DNA of 25,545 nt from NCBI GenBank assembly GCA_934647305.1, contig CAKUFI010000040.1, positions 1-25,545 of the forward strand. The letters are read 5' to 3'. The notes beneath the pieces are model-generated. The model was not told where the DNA came from and searched no databases. It worked only from the letters and a program-made list of their open reading frames with translations. The DNA is from an uncultured Clostridia bacterium (lineage in GTDB: Bacteria > Bacillota > Clostridia > Christensenellales > Aristaeellaceae). Position numbers and translations under genes: made by a program. Of this stretch, positions 15,218 through 22,458 are shown in pieces; position 1 is the stretch's first letter, and each line of letters begins with the position of its first letter.

Positions 15218-15247
15218 AGTATAGCATAACTCACCATTCGCTTACAA
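15218..15247 (-). promoter_or_regulatory. Promoter of the CapA-like gene
   Basis: On the minus strand TTGTAA (15247-15242), 18-base spacer ending TGC, TATACT (15223-15218): an extended -10 promoter. It lies back to back with the promoter at 15389 in an AT-rich 324-base gene-free gap that otherwise shows no feature. Confidence 0.7.
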
Positions 15248-15388
15248 CAGGATTTGACCGCAAAATAAGGAAATTTGTTTTCCTTTTGAATGTTAAGTTT
15301 CTGTCGGGCGTGAAACGGATTTCTCGGACATTCAGTCTAACGGACAGTAAAAAGTATATGTATCTTTTTACCGGCCCGCCTGGGCGGA

Positions 15389-15417
15389 TTGACTTGAGCG
15401 CGAAATTGGTGTATTAT
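15389..15417 (+). promoter_or_regulatory. SigA promoter of the His/Cys-repeat protein gene
   Basis: TTGACT (15389-15394), 17-base spacer, TATTAT (15412-15417). The leader contains a GC hairpin GGCGGG-CCCGT-CCCGCC (15459-15475) just before the AAGGAGA ribosome-binding site. Confidence 0.8.
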
Positions 15418-15496
15418 ATAGTATACTGAAAATGCCATACGCATAGGAAAGACGCAGCGGCGGGCCCGTCCCGCCTGGATGATAAGGAGAATGAAC

Positions 15497-18169
15497 ATGG
15501 CAAGAGGAAAAATCGTTCGCCTGGGCAAGTACCGGATCAACTTTTCGTCGAGGGGTATCGCCACGAAGAACGACGAAACCGGCGTGGTGCGCAAGTATCC
15601 CTTCCCCTGGGTGAAATACCAGATGGAGAAGGAAGCGCGCCGGCAGGAGGAATATGACCCGCAGGAGGGAGCGCAGGGCTACGACGAGTCCTATGACGAG
15701 CAGAACGTCGGCGAGCAGCCCTACGACCTGCCCTATGATGAAGAAACCGGCGAGTACTACGAGCCTGAGGAAGAGGAGGAGCAGCCGCGCGGCGCGCTGT
15801 ACGAAAACGAGTGGCTGATGTGGCTGCTGCTGATCGTGCTGCCCCCGCTGGGCATCTGGGTGCTCTGGCGCAGGAACCGCTTCCAGATCACCGCGCGCTC
15901 GGCCATTTCGGCCGCGTCGAGCATCTGGTGCATCGTGCTGCTGGTGTGGCTGTTCTCCGGATTGGGCGCGAACGGCGACCCCAAGGCCCCGCAGGACTCG
16001 CCCAGCGCCCCGCCCCTGGAGTTTGCGAACAACGCGACCGCGACGGCCACGATCGAGCCGACCGGCACGGCCCTTCCGGAGACGAGCAGCGTTCCGGCCA
16101 ATCCCTCGGGCGTGAGCGCCACCGCGCAGCCCGACGACGCGCTGACCGGCACCACTCAGCCCACCACGACCACCATGCCCAGCATGGTCTGGGCCACTCC
16201 CACCGGCACGTATTACCACAGCAGGTCGGACTGCGACGGCATGCAGAACGCCTCGCTGATCTCACTGTCGGTTGCGCTGACCCGCGGCCAGACCGCATGC
16301 CCGAAGTGCTTTACGCAGGACGTGACGGCGACGGCCACCCCGATTCCCGACCCTGAAACCACCACCAACGCCGACGGCACGGTCGAGACCATTTACTATG
16401 ACACGCCCACCGGCAAGTACTACCACATCCTGCCCAACTGCGGCATGAAGAGCTCCCGCAAGGTCACCAAGGCCGAGGCCGAGTCGATCGGCCAGAGCCC
16501 CTGCCCGACCTGTATCGGCAGCGTCTACTGGACTGAGGGCGGTTCGTGGTATCACACGATCTCCAACTGCCAGGGCATGAAGGGCGCCAAGATGACCACC
16601 ATTGCCGAGGCGCAGAAGGCCGGCAAAACCGCCTGCCCCACCTGCGCGGGCGGTACGATGACCGAGGGTACCGAAACGAAGGGCACCGAGTACTACTGGT
16701 GTACCGATGGCGGCGACTACTACCACAGCAAGTCCGACTGCACCGGCATGAAGGGCGCGACCAAGGTCACCGCCGAGGCCGCCGAGGCCAACGGCAAGAA
16801 GCCCTGCCCTAAGTGCGTGGGCTCCTCCGGCGCGGCGATCTACTACGCCACCCCGACCGGCACGTGGTTCCACTCGAACGCCACCTGCGGCGGCATGAAA
16901 AACGCTACCAAGGTTTCCCTGGCCACCGCCACGGCGCGCAATCAGACCCCTTGTCCGACCTGCCTGCCCGACATGACCACCGTCAAGCCCACCACGGGCG
17001 GCACGGACAACAAGGGCACCGCCACCGGCACCGTGACCTTCTACTCCACCAAGGACGGCAAGTACTTCCACACCCGTCAGGACTGCACCGGCATGAAGGG
17101 CGCGACCGCCGTCACCGCCAAGGAAATCGCGGCAAGGAATCAGACCGCCTGCCCCAAGTGCGTGGGCACCGCCGGCACCTACTACTCCACCAAGGACGGC
17201 AAGTACTACCACTCCAAGGCCACCTGCACCGGCATGAAGGGCGCGACCATCGTCACCCTGGCCGAGATCAAGGCGCGCGGCCAGACCGCCTGCCCGACCT
17301 GCCTGGGCGGTTCGAAGGAGCAGGAGAACGACAAGGGAACCGCCAACGAGGGCACCGGCGACTACTGGCATACCGCCAACGGCAAGTACTATCACAAGGA
17401 CAAGACCTGCGACGGCATGAAGGGCGCGACCCGCACCACCGCCCGCGCCGCGGAAAAGGCCGGCCAGAGCGCCTGCCCGAAGTGCATCGGTTCCTACTGG
17501 CATACCGCCACCGGCACCTACTACCACGCCAAGTCCAACTGCACCGGCATGACCGGCGCGGTTCGCACGACGGCTGAGGCAGCGAAGAAGCTGGGCCAGA
17601 CAGCCTGCCCGACCTGCCTGGGCGGCGGCTCCAAAACTGCGGCGCCTGCGCAGCCCACCGCCACCCCTAAGCCCGACGAGGGCACCGGCAACTACTGGCA
17701 CACCGCTACCGGCAGCTACTACCACAAGGACAAGACCTGCTCCGGCATGAAGGGCGCGACCCGCACCACTGCGGCGGCGGCTGAAAAGGCCGGCCAGAGC
17801 GCCTGCCCGGACTGCATCGGCAGCTATTGGCACACCGCGGGCGGCCAGTACTACCACGTCGACGCGGACTGCGACGGCATGAGCGGCGCGACCCGTACCA
17901 CCGCTGCGGCGGCCAAGAAGCTGGGTCAGACCGCCTGTCCCAAGTGCATCGGCGGCGGAACCAAGCCCACCGCCACCCCCAAGCCGGACAGCGAAGACAA
18001 CAAGGTTGACCCGGACACCACCAACGTCTACGTCACGATCGAGGGCAGCTACTACCACACCAAGAAGACCTGCGGCGGCATGAAGAACGCCGCCCAGACC
18101 ACGCTGCGCTGGGCGCTCGACCACAACTACAAGCGCTGCAAGGACTGCAACGCCCCCGCCGCGAAGTAA
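15497..18169 (+). CDS. Membrane protein with twelve outer His/Cys repeats
   Basis: Protein of 890 aa. Residues 1-104 are cytoplasmic: a short folded-looking start (ARGKIVRLGKYRINFSSRG) and a very acidic Tyr/Glu tail. Two membrane segments (about 105-124 and 136-157) bring the rest outside. A Thr/Ser/Pro linker (158-230) precedes twelve tandem repeats of about 40 residues plus linkers up to the C-terminus. The repeat consensus is Y-[H/S]-T-x-x-G-x-Y-Y-H-x4-C-x-G-M-K-x-A, then A-x-x-x-G-Q-x-A-C-P-x-C: one His and three Cys, a pattern that suits a zinc site. Similar single repeats occur at the ends of some secreted nucleases and surface proteins in Firmicutes. ATG 15497 is set by AAGGAGA six bases upstream; two earlier in-frame ATGs are too close to it. 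Function unknown. Confidence 0.85.
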   Translation: MARGKIVRLGKYRINFSSRGIATKNDETGVVRKYPFPWVKYQMEKEARRQEEYDPQEGAQGYDESYDEQNVGEQPYDLPYDEETGEYYEPEEEEEQPRGALYENEWLMWLLLIVLPPLGIWVLWRRNRFQITARSAISAASSIWCIVLLVWLFSGLGANGDPKAPQDSPSAPPLEFANNATATATIEPTGTALPETSSVPANPSGVSATAQPDDALTGTTQPTTTTMPSMVWATPTGTYYHSRSDCDGMQNASLISLSVALTRGQTACPKCFTQDVTATATPIPDPETTTNADGTVETIYYDTPTGKYYHILPNCGMKSSRKVTKAEAESIGQSPCPTCIGSVYWTEGGSWYHTISNCQGMKGAKMTTIAEAQKAGKTACPTCAGGTMTEGTETKGTEYYWCTDGGDYYHSKSDCTGMKGATKVTAEAAEANGKKPCPKCVGSSGAAIYYATPTGTWFHSNATCGGMKNATKVSLATATARNQTPCPTCLPDMTTVKPTTGGTDNKGTATGTVTFYSTKDGKYFHTRQDCTGMKGATAVTAKEIAARNQTACPKCVGTAGTYYSTKDGKYYHSKATCTGMKGATIVTLAEIKARGQTACPTCLGGSKEQENDKGTANEGTGDYWHTANGKYYHKDKTCDGMKGATRTTARAAEKAGQSACPKCIGSYWHTATGTYYHAKSNCTGMTGAVRTTAEAAKKLGQTACPTCLGGGSKTAAPAQPTATPKPDEGTGNYWHTATGSYYHKDKTCSGMKGATRTTAAAAEKAGQSACPDCIGSYWHTAGGQYYHVDADCDGMSGATRTTAAAAKKLGQTACPKCIGGGTKPTATPKPDSEDNKVDPDTTNVYVTIEGSYYHTKKTCGGMKNAAQTTLRWALDHNYKRCKDCNAPAAK
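16188..18156 (+). repeat. Twelve-copy coding repeat (His/Cys module)
   Basis: The copies start near the YYH/WYH cores, from TPTGTYYHSRSDC in copy 1 to IEGSYYHTKKTC in copy 12. Copies 8 and 10, and 9 and 11, resemble each other most (KDKTC with AEKAGQSACP, then AAKKLGQTACP), pointing to duplication of a two-repeat block late in the gene's history. The second copy lacks the residue before GM (NCGMKSS). The last is most divergent and has CKDC in place of CPxC. Confidence 0.85.
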
Positions 18170-18207
18170 CGGGAAACGAGGGAAACGCCGAAAACCGCAG
18201 AATCAAA

Positions 18208-18247
18208 GAAACCAGCCGCTTGAACAGGGCGGCTGGTTTCGTGTTTT
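18208..18247 (+). terminator. Intrinsic terminator of the repeat-protein gene
   Basis: GAAACCAGCCGC and GCGGCTGGTTTC form a perfect 12-bp stem with a 9-base loop, followed by GTGTTTTATT. The left arm is identical to the left arm of the hairpin-module copy at 25406-25417. Confidence 0.85.
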
Positions 18248-18273
18248 ATTCGGGGAGCGGCGGGCGGGGTCGA

Positions 18274-18378
18274 CCCCTCAGTCACCTGCGGTGACAGCTC
18301 TCCCCTTCAGGAGAGCCCTGATTGCGCTAAACGTGCCTCCCCTGAAAGGGGAGGTGCCTGCAACGCGGGCGGTGGGGT
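18274..18378 (+). repeat. 105-bp four-hairpin element, copy 1
   Basis: Begins CCCCTCAGTC and ends GGTGGGGT. Hairpins: GTCACC-TGC-GGTGAC; GCTCTCC-CCTTCA-GGAGAGC; CCTCCCC-TGAAA-GGGGAGG; GCCTGC-AAC-GCGGGC (one wobble). It aligns along its length with the reversed copy at 22129-22232. Confidence 0.85.
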
Positions 18379-18389
18379 CTAGGAGCGCA

Positions 18390-18467
18390 GAATTCGGAAT
18401 GTTCGGTGCATGCTTCCCGAATTCGCGTTCTATCCGGCAGCAGCAAGTGGGTGCAGGTTCAGCCTGC
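18390..18467 (-). repeat. Variable-stem hairpin module, copy at 18390
   Basis: On the minus strand: first hairpin GCAGGC-TGA-ACCTGC, a TTGCTGCTGCCGGATAGAAC linker, then a hairpin with left arm GAATTCGGGAAG and a loop starting CAT. It is closest to the module at 21914. It abuts the 105-bp element in the same relative order as at 22038-22232. Confidence 0.75.
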
Positions 18468-18496
18468 CGGTAGCAGGTGGTTCCGGGCACTGCCCA

Positions 18497-18539
18497 CCCC
18501 TCAGTCGCTTTCAGCGACAGCTCCCCTTTTAGGAGAGCC
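18497..18539 (+). repeat. Half copy of the four-hairpin element
   Basis: Only the first two hairpins are present: GTCGCT-TTC-AGCGAC and the GCTCCCC/GGAGAGC pair. Sequence after GGAGAGCC is unrelated to the full copies. Confidence 0.75.
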
Positions 18540-18680
18540 TCTTGCATGCGCAACCCGAAGACCTCCTCCTGGAAGAGAAACTGTTTGCCAAAGGTCACTG
18601 AAGGACTCTGACAAGTCCTATGAACTACGCTGCATTCGGGGAATTGCGCTCGTTCCAGCTCCTTTGTTTTGTGGATCAGA

Positions 18681-18738
18681 GTGCTTTCCGGGAGAGCTCG
18701 AGAGGGGCCTTTCTCAGAAAGGCCGTCTCTCGAACGTA
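18681..18738. repeat. 58-bp hairpin repeat, copy 1
   Basis: Inner stem GGCCTTTC-TCA-GAAAGGCC and outer stem CGAGAGG/TCTCTCG with a bulged G. It starts 10 bases past the stop codon of the minus-strand TIM-barrel gene and is identical at 54 of 58 positions to 22395-22452. It may help end transcription, but no T-run follows. Confidence 0.8.
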
Positions 18739-18748
18739 TCCCAGCCTG

Positions 18749-19528
18749 CTATCGCAGGGACTGCATCAGGGCGAGGGCCTTCGCGCCGTCGGCCGTGAAG
18801 TCCTTACAGCCGGCCTCGATGCTGACGCGGCCCTGGTAATCGATCTGCTTGAGCGCGTCGAAGAGTGCCTTGTGGTCGTTGCCGTCGCCCTCGTAGGGGT
18901 AGTCGCGGCCGCCCTCGTCGCCCATGGAGTGGCTGATGTGGACGTGCTTGAGCAGCCGGCCGGCGTAGACAAGCGCAGAGACCGGCTCGCCGCCGCAGGC
19001 CATATGGTGCGTGTCGCCCAGCACGCCGATGTGGGGCAGGTTTAGCAGCGCGGCCATTTCGGTGCCCTCGCTGACGAAGTTCATGATGTTGCACTCAGCG
19101 CGGCGCAGCGGCTCGATGGCCAGGTCGATCGCGTACTTTTCGCAGTACTCCTCGACGATGCGCAGGTAGGCAGCGATGTCGCGCCAGGCATTCTCGTGCG
19201 GATAGCCCTCGGGCACGCCGCGGGCCGCTCCGCTGCCGAACACGACCACCTTCACGCCCAGCTTCTGCGCGCGGGCGAAGGTCTTTTCAAGGTAGGCGCG
19301 GATGGCCTGCTCGTCCACCTTGTCGCCGACCACTTTCAGGTCGCCGGGGAGCATGCCGTTGCAGGCCTCGACGCGGATGGGCGCGGCCTGAACCTGGGCA
19401 AGCACCTTGTCGTACTCCTCGTCGGTCAGGCTGCTCAGCCACGCGAAGCCGCATTCGATGAATTCAAAGCCCAGCTCAGCCGCCTGGCCGATCTTGTCCG
19501 GGCCGGTGCAAACGCCAAGACGAATCAT
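18749..19528 (-). CDS. Sugar phosphate isomerase/epimerase (xylose isomerase-like TIM barrel), second copy
   Basis: Protein of 259 aa in the AP endonuclease 2/xylose isomerase-like family, whose members isomerise or epimerise sugars with a divalent metal. Metal-ligand candidates appear in the expected order: Glu about 139 (DLAIEPLRRAECN), Asp-Thr-His about 172-174 (VLGDTHHM), His about 197 (LKHVHISHSMGDEGGRDYP) and Glu about 238 (RVSIEAGC). It is not a near copy of the family member two genes upstream. ATG 19528 is set by AGGAGG; the frame is open 66 bases further but without a ribosome-binding site. It is the last gene of a three-gene operon, 75 bases after the dehydrogenase gene. Confidence 0.92.
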   Translation of the reverse strand: MIRLGVCTGPDKIGQAAELGFEFIECGFAWLSSLTDEEYDKVLAQVQAAPIRVEACNGMLPGDLKVVGDKVDEQAIRAYLEKTFARAQKLGVKVVVFGSGAARGVPEGYPHENAWRDIAAYLRIVEEYCEKYAIDLAIEPLRRAECNIMNFVSEGTEMAALLNLPHIGVLGDTHHMACGGEPVSALVYAGRLLKHVHISHSMGDEGGRDYPYEGDGNDHKALFDALKQIDYQGRVSIEAGCKDFTADGAKALALMQSLR

Positions 19529-19603
19529 GTGTGTGTCCTCCTGTCTGCAGATAAACGCCGGGGAGGCGACTTTGCGAAAAAGCGGCCTCCCCACGCGATA
19601 TGA

Positions 19604-20764
19604 TTACTTGTTGCCGTAGGTGCCCTCGGTGTCCAGCACGACGCTCACGTCCTCCTTGCGACGGGAGGTGGCGCGGCGCTTGTTGAGCTCCTCGAGGAAG
19701 CGATCCTCGTCCAGAGGCAGCTCGACGGTCTCGCCGGTCCAGCTGGACAGGTACATCGCGTTGGCCAGGGTCAATCCGCGGATGCCCTCCACGCCGGAGG
19801 CGACCAGCGGCTCGCCGCTGAGGATATGCGCGGCGAAGGCACGCAGCACCTCGACGTGCTGGGGATTGAAGCCGTCGGTCTCGACCTCGATCTTCTCGCA
19901 CTTGGGGGTGCCGAAGCCGTTCTTCCAGGTGCGGGAGAATTCCTGCTCGAACATCTCCAGCTTGTACATGTACAGCTTGTTGTCCTCGACGACCAGCTTG
20001 CCGCCGTCCAGCGTGACCTCGAAGCGGTTGGTGCCGGGGCAGTCGCCGGTGGTGGTGATGAAGGTGCCGGTCGCGCCGTTTTCGTACTCGACGTACGCGG
20101 TCACGTCGTCCTCGACCTCAATATCGTGCCACTTGCCCTCATGGCAGAACGCGCGAACCTTCACGGGCATGCCGCAGATCCACTGCCACAGGTCCAGGTT
20201 GTGCGGGCACTGGTTCATCAGCACGCCGCCGCCCTCGCCCGACCAGGTGGCGCGCCAGGCGCCGGAATCATAGTAGCTCTGGGAGCGGTACCAGTCGGTG
20301 ATGATCCAGTTGGTGCGGCGAATCTGGCCCATCGCGCCCGAGTCGACGATCTCCTTCATCTTGCGGTAGACGCAGTTGGTGCGCTGGTTGAACATGATGG
20401 CGTAGGTCGCCTTGCTGCGGGCGGCCAGCTCATTAACCTCGCGAACCGCCTTGGTGTACACGCCGGCGGGCTTCTCGCTGATCACGTGGATGTCGCGCTT
20501 GAGCGCCTCAGTGACGTAGACCGGGTGGAAATAGTGGGGGGTGGCGACGATGACCGCGTCCACCTTGCCGCTGTCCAACATCTTGATCGCGTCGTCAAAC
20601 TGCTCTGCGTCCGGGCAGTTCTCCTTGGCCCAGGCCAGGCGCTCCGGGTTGATGTCGCACACGGCGGCCAGTTCCATGTTGGGCACCTTGCCGCCCACGA
20701 TGTTCTTGGCGTGGCCGCTGCCCATGTTGCCGATACCGATGATACCAATCCTTACCTTGTCCAT
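19604..20764 (-). CDS. Gfo/Idh/MocA family oxidoreductase
   Basis: NAD(P)-dependent sugar or inositol dehydrogenase of 386 aa. The N-terminal Rossmann domain shows RIGIIGIGNMG (nucleotide loop about 10-15), VCDINPER at the end of strand 2, VDAVIVATPHYFHPVYVTEAL and the signature EKP (about 97-99). The C-terminal alpha/beta domain has GGGVLMNQCPHNLDLWQW with the likely catalytic His (about 188). It overlaps the upstream TIM-barrel gene by 13 bases and has AAGGAGG before its start. The usual partnership is oxidation of a sugar to its keto form, followed by isomerisation or epimerisation by the TIM-barrel partners. The exact sugar cannot be told. Confidence 0.95.
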   Translation of the reverse strand: MDKVRIGIIGIGNMGSGHAKNIVGGKVPNMELAAVCDINPERLAWAKENCPDAEQFDDAIKMLDSGKVDAVIVATPHYFHPVYVTEALKRDIHVISEKPAGVYTKAVREVNELAARSKATYAIMFNQRTNCVYRKMKEIVDSGAMGQIRRTNWIITDWYRSQSYYDSGAWRATWSGEGGGVLMNQCPHNLDLWQWICGMPVKVRAFCHEGKWHDIEVEDDVTAYVEYENGATGTFITTTGDCPGTNRFEVTLDGGKLVVEDNKLYMYKLEMFEQEFSRTWKNGFGTPKCEKIEVETDGFNPQHVEVLRAFAAHILSGEPLVASGVEGIRGLTLANAMYLSSWTGETVELPLDEDRFLEELNKRRATSRRKEDVSVVLDTEGTYGNK

Positions 20765-21636
20765 ACTCCGTGACCTCCTTCGGTATAGTGAAGCTGAGTC
20801 AGAATGCCCTTGAGCGCGTTCACGGCGGCGGCGTACGCGGCCGGACGGCTCTCGTAGTGATACTTGTGCTCGACCTTTTCGTCCTGCAGCTTGTTCAGCC
20901 CCTCGAACACGGTCAGGTGCGGCTCGACGGTCAGGATCATATGGTCGGCTCTGTCGGACAGCGCCTCGAGCAGCTCGCTCACGTGGCCGTCGCCGCAGCC
21001 TGCGGGCACGACCGCGCCGTCTTCGAGCATCGCGTCCTTGATGTGCATGTAGTTAATGTAGGGCTTCAGCACGGGCATGGCCTCCTCCGGCCGCACGCCG
21101 CACTGGATGAAGTTCGCCGGGTCAAAGATACCGCCCAGGCGCCCCTTGAACGCGGTCAGGATCTCCAGGCAGCGCTCGGTTACGTCGCCATAGATGCCCT
21201 TTTCGTTCTCGTGGTACAGCTCGATGCCCGCGTCCTCGGCGGCGCGCAGCATTTCATCCAGCTGATCGAGCACCTTGTTCGTCCAATCGGCGGGGTTGCC
21301 GCCCTTGGGCATGAAGAAGCTGAACATGCGAATGCGCTTCGCATTCAGGTGGCGGCAGATTTCCAGGCCGCGCCTGAAGCTGTCCATGTGCGCCGCGAAG
21401 GGCTGGTCGATCGGGTACTTGCCGTAAGGCGAGCCCATCGAGGACAGCGTCATGCCGTGATCCTCCAGGCGCTTGCGCGCGTCGTCGGCCTCCTCGTTCG
21501 TCAGCTCGGACACGTTCTTGCCGTCCACGCCGCGCATCTCAATCAGATAGACGCCGTGGCGCTCCATCGCCTCGATCTGCCCCTTCAGGCTCGCGTCCGC
21601 TTCATCGGCAAAGGAAGAAAGCTGAAAACTGGACAT
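20752..21636 (-). CDS. Sugar phosphate isomerase/epimerase (xylose isomerase-like TIM barrel), first copy
   Basis: Protein of 294 aa, first gene of the sugar operon. It starts with SSFADEADASLKGQIEAMERHG, typical of the family's first strand and helix. Metal and base candidates: Glu143 in LYHENEKGIYG, Asp172 in GIFDPANF, His198 with Lys200-Asp201 in YMHIKDA, and Glu238 in LTVEPHLT. GGGAGGTATGTACC precedes ATG 21636. Its end overlaps the dehydrogenase start, so the two are probably made in equal amounts. Having two such TIM-barrel proteins around one dehydrogenase suggests successive steps on one substrate. Confidence 0.93.
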   Translation of the reverse strand: MSSFQLSSFADEADASLKGQIEAMERHGVYLIEMRGVDGKNVSELTNEEADDARKRLEDHGMTLSSMGSPYGKYPIDQPFAAHMDSFRRGLEICRHLNAKRIRMFSFFMPKGGNPADWTNKVLDQLDEMLRAAEDAGIELYHENEKGIYGDVTERCLEILTAFKGRLGGIFDPANFIQCGVRPEEAMPVLKPYINYMHIKDAMLEDGAVVPAGCGDGHVSELLEALSDRADHMILTVEPHLTVFEGLNKLQDEKVEHKYHYESRPAAYAAAVNALKGILTQLHYTEGGHGVWTR

Positions 21637-21731
21637 GGTACATACCTCCCTTTTCCGGCCTCCCGGCAGAGCGCGCCCCGCTGAACCATCCGATCAGCCG
21701 CGCGCCGGCAGGCATTGTTTTCTACGCATAT

Positions 21732-21760
21732 AGTATACCTTCCCCGCCGCATGCTGTCAA
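21732..21760 (-). promoter_or_regulatory. Near-consensus promoter of the sugar operon
   Basis: On the minus strand TTGACA (21760-21755), 17-base spacer, TATACT (21737-21732). The leader of about 90 bases is GC-rich. No clear operator is seen, though such operons are normally controlled. Confidence 0.85.
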
Positions 21761-21802
21761 TCCTTCTGAACGATCTGTATATAATCTGTACGATCCGGCC
21801 GG

Positions 21803-21908
21803 GTCGGCAGGGCCGACAGCCACCTGCTGCCGCCAAATAGAACACGACCCCAGCCGCCATACATTCAAGCGGCTGGGGTCTTCGGTTTTCCGGACTTCTC
21901 CGGAAAAC
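21803..21908 (+). repeat. Variable-stem hairpin module, copy at 21803
   Basis: Hairpin 1: GTCGGC-AGG-GCCGAC. Linker with CTGCTGCCG and ATAGAAC. Hairpin 2: perfect 12-bp stem GACCCCAGCCGC/GCGGCTGGGGTC with 11-base loop CATACATTCAA (21846-21880). Hairpin 3: GTTTTCCGG-ACTTCT-CCGGAAAAC. Confidence 0.85.
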
Positions 21909-21913
21909 TCACT

Positions 21914-22033
21914 CCGGCATTGCCGGCCAGGCTGAGCCTGGACGCACTTGCTGCCGCGGGTTCTATCGACGAATTCGGGAAGCATAGACTGGACTTCCCG
22001 AATTCTGCGAATCCGCAGGTTTCCCTGCGGATT
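21914..22033 (+). repeat. Variable-stem hairpin module, copy at 21914
   Basis: Opens with palindrome CCGGCA-T-TGCCGG and hairpin 1 CCAGGC-TGA-GCCTGG. Linker TTGCTGCCGCGGGTTCTATC. Hairpin 2: perfect 12-bp stem GAATTCGGGAAG/CTTCCCGAATTC, loop CATAGACTGGA (21971-22005). Hairpin 3: AATCCGCAGG-TTTC-CCTGCGGATT. Confidence 0.85.
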
Positions 22034-22037
22034 ATGA

Positions 22038-22117
22038 GTCGGCGTTGCCGACAGCCGGTTGCTGCCGCGGGTTCTATCGACGACTGTCGGCCGCCATAAA
22101 TTGAAGCGGCCGAAGTC
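22038..22117 (+). repeat. Variable-stem hairpin module, copy at 22038
   Basis: Hairpin 1: GTCGGC-GTT-GCCGAC. Linker TTGCTGCCGCGGGTTCTATC. Hairpin 2: 12-bp stem with one bulged G (inner CGGCCGC/GCGGCCG, outer GACT/AGTC), loop CATAAATTGAA. The reversed 105-bp element follows after 11 bases. Confidence 0.85.
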
Positions 22118-22128
22118 TGCGCCTATGA

Positions 22129-22232
22129 ACCCCACCGCCTGCGTCGCAGGCACCTCCCCTTTCAAGGGAGGTACGGTCGGCGCAATCAAGGCTCTCCTGA
22201 AAGGGGAGCTGTCGCCGAAGGCGACTGAGGGG
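22129..22232 (-). repeat. Four-hairpin element, copy at 22129
   Basis: Reverse orientation of the element at 18274. First hairpin GTCGCC-TTC-GGCGAC, last hairpin GCCTGC-GAC-GCAGGC. Differences from the other copies in the first stem are paired. Confidence 0.85.
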
Positions 22233-22256
22233 TAGGCACTGCCGCGGGTTCTATTG
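22233..22256 (+). repeat. Partial linker of the variable-stem module
   Basis: CACTGCCGCGGGTTCTATTG repeats the linker of the neighbouring modules without either hairpin. Confidence 0.55.
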
Positions 22257-22270
22257 AGTGCGCGGGATAC

Positions 22271-22310
22271 CTGAAAAAGAAAACCGACCGCCTGAAAGGG
22301 GCGACCGGTC
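22271..22310 (-). terminator. Likely terminator of the MarR-MATE operon
   Basis: On the minus strand ACCG and CGCC arms pair across a 2x2 internal loop (stem bases 22309-22300 with 22083-offset partners at 22092-22083 in the same hairpin, that is 22283-22292), followed by TTTTCTTTTT. It lies about 150 bases past the MATE stop codon. Confidence 0.55.
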
Positions 22311-22394
22311 TGTGTATTGGGGCGTGGGGTTCACGTATTACCTGCATTGCATGCGAGCAGGCGATCTGTATGATAGATAAAGAATGTCTCGCAA

Positions 22395-22452
22395 GTGCTT
22401 TTCGGGAGAGCTCGAGAGGGGCTTTTCTCAGAAAAGCCGCCTCTCGAACGTA
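22395..22452. repeat. 58-bp hairpin repeat, copy 2
   Basis: Inner stem GGCTTTTC-TCA-GAAAAGCC and outer stem CGAGAGG/CCTCTCG with a bulged G. It starts six bases past the MATE gene's stop codon. One inner base pair is C-G in copy 1 and T-A here, so both strands of the stem changed together. Confidence 0.8.
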
Positions 22453-22458
22453 CTTTCC

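Larger units (their letters stand above)
18170..18748. other. Gene-free region built of hairpin repeats
   Basis: This 579-base stretch holds, in order, the repeat-protein terminator, one full 105-bp element, one reversed variable-stem module, one half copy of the 105-bp element, about 140 bases with nothing recognised (18540-18680), and the 58-bp hairpin. Short open frames here are not supported as genes. Confidence 0.75.
21637..22458. other. Gene-free region built of hairpin repeats
   Basis: This 822-base stretch holds the sugar-operon leader and promoter, three variable-stem modules in a row, a reversed 105-bp element, a partial module, a minus-strand terminator and the 58-bp hairpin. Bases 22313-22394 show nothing I recognise. 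Confidence 0.75.

Noticed and set aside
16262..18124. Long minus-strand open frame (620 codons) opposite the His/Cys-repeat gene
   Set aside because: The repetitive Gly/Ala/Val product mirrors the coding repeat on the other strand and has no ribosome-binding site or family likeness.
21722..22189. 155-codon minus-strand frame in the repeat region
   Set aside because: It is composed wholly of hairpin repeats and has no family likeness.
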